A stretch of 6,997 nt of DNA, taken from Clostridia bacterium. Its GTDB lineage: Bacteria > Bacillota > Clostridia > CAKSNL01 > HGM11501. The stretch lies in NCBI GenBank assembly GCA_017390225.1, contig JAFPCL010000096.1, forward strand, positions 1-6,997, read 5' to 3'. Both the position numbers and the translations under genes were made by a program. The notes beneath the pieces are model-generated. The model made no database searches. It worked only from the letters and a program-made list of their open reading frames with translations, and had not been told where the DNA came from. Shown piece after piece: positions 4,615-6,997 of this stretch (its first letter is position 1; each line of letters starts with the position of its first letter).

Positions 4615-6226
4615 CCGTAACATTCACATCAAAGCTTATATTGCCGCAGGTTACGGTCACTATGGTACTGCCTGTCTTTTTCGGATGAATGATTCCCTTT
4701 TCATCCATTGCAATGACCGCAGGATCAGAAACGGTAAAGCTCACGCCGTGTTCTTGTTCGCCTGTTTCGTACCAGTAGCCGCCACGGTAGCGCACCGTAC
4801 CGCGAATTTGCTTTTTCTCTTTTTGTTCCATGGATACAGTGTAGCTTTTCTGCATGGGCGTGAAAGAAATGAGTGTTCTGTCGTTATCATCAAAGGGATT
4901 GTCCTTTTCACGGACATAAATCAAGAACTGACAAGAAAGATCGCCTAAAGTTGCATCCACATAGGTGTAGCCCGGCTTTTTGCCGATGACCTTCGTGCCG
5001 CAGATTTCAACAATCTCTGTATCATAATTGGAGAAAACCGCATCATAAACAAAGGCTCTGTCGTAGCACACGTTGAAGGTAACGATGTCGATGGGCTGTT
5101 CCTCCCCCACATACACACGGATATAGTGCTTATGTGCCATGGTCAGGCAGGAATGGTCCAGATGCTCTTCCTTTGGCCACTTCTCCATTGGTGCACAGTT
5201 ACACGGAAGATTGATTTCCGAATAGTAATCTTCGTCCATAGCTTCAAAGCGGTAAGTGTGGAAATGGGTGCCCCAATTGCCCCAAAGATTGCCGTAGGCA
5301 TAGCCGAGAATCATCAGGTCGCCGCTTTTGATATGATGCAGTTCGTCACCGGAAATGCCGCAGTTGTGGCACATAAAACGCGTTTTTTCCCGAATGTCGT
5401 TCACCCGACGGAAGCGCAGACCATCATCGGATTCAAAAACTGCCAAAAAGCTGTCCTCATGAAAACGGCTTGCGGTGGAAAGACCGATGAATTTTTCAAG
5501 ATCTTCGCAGTACACCACGTCCATGGAATCCATGCCGGGAGCATCTCTGTGGAAAGCCACGCCGTGATCGACGATGGAAGCAGGCCAGTTTTCATCGGTG
5601 ATATCTGCCGTTGCCACACAGGTGTCACTTTCACCGATACCGTCTAAATTCTTGCGGGTGCGTGTGTAGTACATATACAGGGTTGTGCCCACCACCACAA
5701 AAGAAAATTCACCGATGCCCCAATCACGCCAATCGCCGTCAAAATAAACCACGGGTGCCGCCTGACCAATCCAGTGGTATGTGCCGTGCTCCGTTTCGCG
5801 GTGCTCACCCCAGCCGTTGCCGTTCCATTTTTCAAAGGGGCCTGTGGGGGACTTAGAGCGTGCCACGTAGGCGTTATTGCCCACACCGCCGCCATCGGCA
5901 AACAGTGTGGAGGTGTAGCCGATATAGTAATAATCGCCGTATTTGATTACACCGGGATCGCAAACGGAGAACCAGTCAATGGAGTCGGGGGTGGGTGCCA
6001 TCATGACCTTTTCATAACTCCAGGTTTTGCCGCCATCCTCGGAGCGACGATAGGAAAACCAGTCGGCTTCATAACCGTCACCGGGCGTGGCAAACCATGC
6101 CTCTGCGATGCCGTCGTGCACCATGATGGAAGGCCCGTAGCGATAGCCCCAATCCTGGGTATCGCGCGGCATGTAGACGTCCATGCCTTCGTCTTCGAGA
6201 ATCAGCTTAAAATGCTTGTCCTTCAT
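4586..6226 (-). CDS. Beta-propeller glycosidase-like protein with two Ig-like domains
   Basis: A 546-residue protein starting at an ATG preceded by AAAGGAGG at 7 nt. An in-frame TAA at 6260-6262 rules out a longer N-terminus. Residues about 1-330 look like a glycosidase-type beta-propeller: an Asp-box SEDGGKTW (62-69), a DPGVIKYGDYYYIGYTS stretch (90-106) like the blade motif of GH43/GH32-type enzymes, a second such strand near 181-190 (TTLYMYYTRT) and a partial Asp-box ESDDG (265-269). Residues about 373-437 and 495-538 each resemble a Big_2 bacterial Ig-like domain (for example VSDPAVIAMDEKGIIHPKKTGSTIVTVTCG). No signal peptide is visible, although Big_2 domains usually occur in exported proteins. 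It probably binds or cleaves a carbohydrate; the substrate and the catalytic residues cannot be fixed from sequence alone. No clear promoter was found upstream. Its 3' end overlaps the replication-type gene by 29 bp, tail to tail. Confidence 0.85.
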   Translation of the reverse strand: MKDKHFKLILEDEGMDVYMPRDTQDWGYRYGPSIMVHDGIAEAWFATPGDGYEADWFSYRRSEDGGKTWSYEKVMMAPTPDSIDWFSVCDPGVIKYGDYYYIGYTSTLFADGGGVGNNAYVARSKSPTGPFEKWNGNGWGEHRETEHGTYHWIGQAAPVVYFDGDWRDWGIGEFSFVVVGTTLYMYYTRTRKNLDGIGESDTCVATADITDENWPASIVDHGVAFHRDAPGMDSMDVVYCEDLEKFIGLSTASRFHEDSFLAVFESDDGLRFRRVNDIREKTRFMCHNCGISGDELHHIKSGDLMILGYAYGNLWGNWGTHFHTYRFEAMDEDYYSEINLPCNCAPMEKWPKEEHLDHSCLTMAHKHYIRVYVGEEQPIDIVTFNVCYDRAFVYDAVFSNYDTEIVEICGTKVIGKKPGYTYVDATLGDLSCQFLIYVREKDNPFDDNDRTLISFTPMQKSYTVSMEQKEKKQIRGTVRYRGGYWYETGEQEHGVSFTVSDPAVIAMDEKGIIHPKKTGSTIVTVTCGNISFDVNVTVISETPCVC

Positions 6227-6278
6227 AAGAAAACCTCCTTTAATTTTGTGTGCGATTTTTTATCGACTTTTCCCTGTC

Positions 6279-6307
6279 TTTACATTTTGATTGTTTTATG
6301 ATAGAAT
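6279..6307 (+). promoter_or_regulatory. Promoter of yraN
   Basis: TTTACA (6279-6284), 17 bp and TAGAAT (6302-6307), with an extended -10 TG at 6299-6300. Each hexamer has one mismatch to consensus. The start is expected near 6314, just before the G-rich ribosome binding site, so the leader is very short. Confidence 0.75.
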
Positions 6308-6331
6308 AAACAAAAAAAGGGGGGATATCCT

Positions 6332-6703
6332 GTGAATGAAATGCAGACATTTTTAGGGAAAATCGGCGAAAAGTATGCCTGCGACTACCTAAAAAAACAA
6401 GGTCTTTCCATCCGAGCGAAAAACTTTCATTCCGCCTTTGGCGAAATTGATATTATTGCTGAAGATCAAAAAACCTTGGTATTCGTTGAAGTAAAGCTTC
6501 GAAAATCCACCGACCACGGCTCGCCCTTTGATTTTATCTCCCCATGGAAGCAAGACAAAATCCGAAAAACCGCAGAATTCTACCTACTGCGCCATCGCAT
6601 CCGCAACAAACCTTGCCGCTTCGATGCCATCGGCATTGTCGGCGACGTGAAAGGCGATGAAATCGATGTGGTGTCGATTGAATGGCTCCGCGATGCGTTT
6701 TAG
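6332..6703 (+). CDS. yraN: YraN family (UPF0102) endonuclease-like protein
   Basis: A 123-residue protein with the YraN signature: GEKYACDYLKKQG near the start, GEIDIIAED (37-45), LVFVEVKLR (49-57) and CRFDAIGIV (95-103). D40, E53 and K55 sit in the order of a PD-(D/E)xK nuclease core, and the length is normal for the family. YraN proteins are conserved, and the fold points to a nucleic-acid-processing role; the exact reaction is not settled. I chose the GTG at 6332 because GGGGGG (6319-6324) lies 7 nt before it, whereas the in-frame ATG at 6341 is 16 nt away. It has its own promoter, diverges from the propeller gene, and is not next to rnhB, a frequent neighbour in Firmicutes. Confidence 0.94.
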   Translation: MNEMQTFLGKIGEKYACDYLKKQGLSIRAKNFHSAFGEIDIIAEDQKTLVFVEVKLRKSTDHGSPFDFISPWKQDKIRKTAEFYLLRHRIRNKPCRFDAIGIVGDVKGDEIDVVSIEWLRDAF

Positions 6704-6706
6704 TGA

Positions 6707-6755
6707 GTGTGGAGTGTGAAGTGTGGAGTGTGGAGTATGGAGTGTGGAGTGTGAA
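6707..6755 (+). repeat. Heptamer array, copy 2 (GTGTGGA, 7 units)
   Basis: Seven head-to-tail heptamers: GTGTGGA, GTGTGAA, GTGTGGA twice, GTATGGA, GTGTGGA and GTGTGAA. The array begins 3 nt after the yraN stop codon. It is the longer relative of the array at 2767-2794. Confidence 0.9.
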
Positions 6756-6763
6756 GTTGTGGT

Positions 6764-6782
6764 AGATTTGCTTTGCAAATCT
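6764..6782. repeat. Hairpin of the composite repeat, copy 2
   Basis: AGATTTGC (6764-6771) and GCAAATCT (6775-6782) form a perfect 8-bp stem around TTT, followed by TTGATTTTATT. It may act as a weak terminator for yraN. Relative to copy 1 (2803-2827), the C to A change in the left arm is matched by G to T in the right arm, so pairing is preserved. From about 6796 to 6882 I see only AT-rich sequence without a gene. Confidence 0.78.
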
Positions 6783-6882
6783 TTGATTTTATTGGGAGTA
6801 AGTTTTATAGTTTTTCTTTTCTTATAAGATAGTTTCTTTACCAATTTCGCTTTTTCTTTTATTTTTCTCTCAACCGACAAAA

Positions 6883-6997
6883 TTATTTGCGGTAGTGGGA
6901 TGATTGAAGCTTGGATTTCATGGTATGTGTTGTTGCGGACATCATTCTGCGCATTTCTTCACAATCGTTCCGTAATGAAAGATATTCTGTTTCCGAC
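6883..6997 (-). CDS. Possible 3' end of an unidentified gene, truncated by the window edge
   Basis: On the minus strand an open frame enters from the right edge and runs 37 codons to a TAA at 6883-6885. The product end is hydrophilic and helix-like (SETEYLSLRNDCEEMRRMM ... SSHYRK). I do not recognise it. A plus-strand frame from the ATG at 6900 is also open to the edge but has no ribosome binding site, so the minus frame is preferred only weakly. Confidence 0.4.
   Translation of the reverse strand, partial: SETEYLSLRNDCEEMRRMMSATTHTMKSKLQSSHYRK

Noticed and set aside
5126..5647. Plus-strand open frame of 173 codons
   Set aside because: It is a shadow of the propeller gene, whose minus-strand frame has Asp-box and Ig-like motifs and a strong ribosome binding site.
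6584..6880. Minus-strand open frame of 98 codons over the yraN end
   Set aside because: It is mostly the heptamer array read antisense (HSTLHTP repeats) and the end of yraN; no independent support.

Overview
The window looks like chromosomal DNA of a gut-type Firmicute (class Clostridia). The support is near-consensus sigma-A promoters with 17-bp spacers, AGGAGG-type ribosome binding sites, a BspA-like leucine-rich-repeat surface protein, Big_2-like domains and short palindromic intergenic repeats. I cannot name a genus.

Left third (1-2709): a large BspA-like LRR protein gene on the minus strand runs off the left edge, with 647 codons visible. A small XRE-family regulator (2380-2709, plus) is divergent from it. 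The gap between them holds three near-consensus minus-strand promoters of identical 17-bp geometry, at offsets of 127 and 147 bp. They lie in diverged repeat units. Two of the three carry a pair of 9-bp direct repeats, 10 bp upstream of the -35, that resemble LytTR-type response-regulator sites. A perfect 7+1+7 palindrome overlaps the xre start region. This reads as a divergently regulated surface-protein module and is the most interesting regulatory structure here.

Middle (2710-3753): about 1 kb without a convincing gene. It holds a heptamer array with a hairpin, then a packed series of palindromes. Two palindrome types (GGAACAATC and GGAACGAC stems) occur in two diverged copies of a larger block. 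Two 12-bp tandem repeat arrays follow, then an extremely AT-rich stretch and a polypurine (AAAGAAY) repeat tract. These lead into a perfect-consensus promoter and a gene (3754-4614, plus) resembling phage or mobile-element replisome organiser (DnaD-like) proteins. Repeats, an AT-rich block and a replication-type gene in this order suggest a replication origin or the remnant of a mobile element; this is inference.

Right part (4586-6997): a minus-strand gene for a beta-propeller, glycosidase-like protein with two C-terminal Ig-like (Big_2-like) domains and no signal peptide. Its 3' end overlaps that of the replication-type gene by 29 bp. Divergent from it is yraN (UPF0102 nuclease-like) with its own promoter. 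It is followed by a second copy of the heptamer-plus-hairpin repeat, and then by the possible 3' end of an unidentified minus-strand gene at the right edge.
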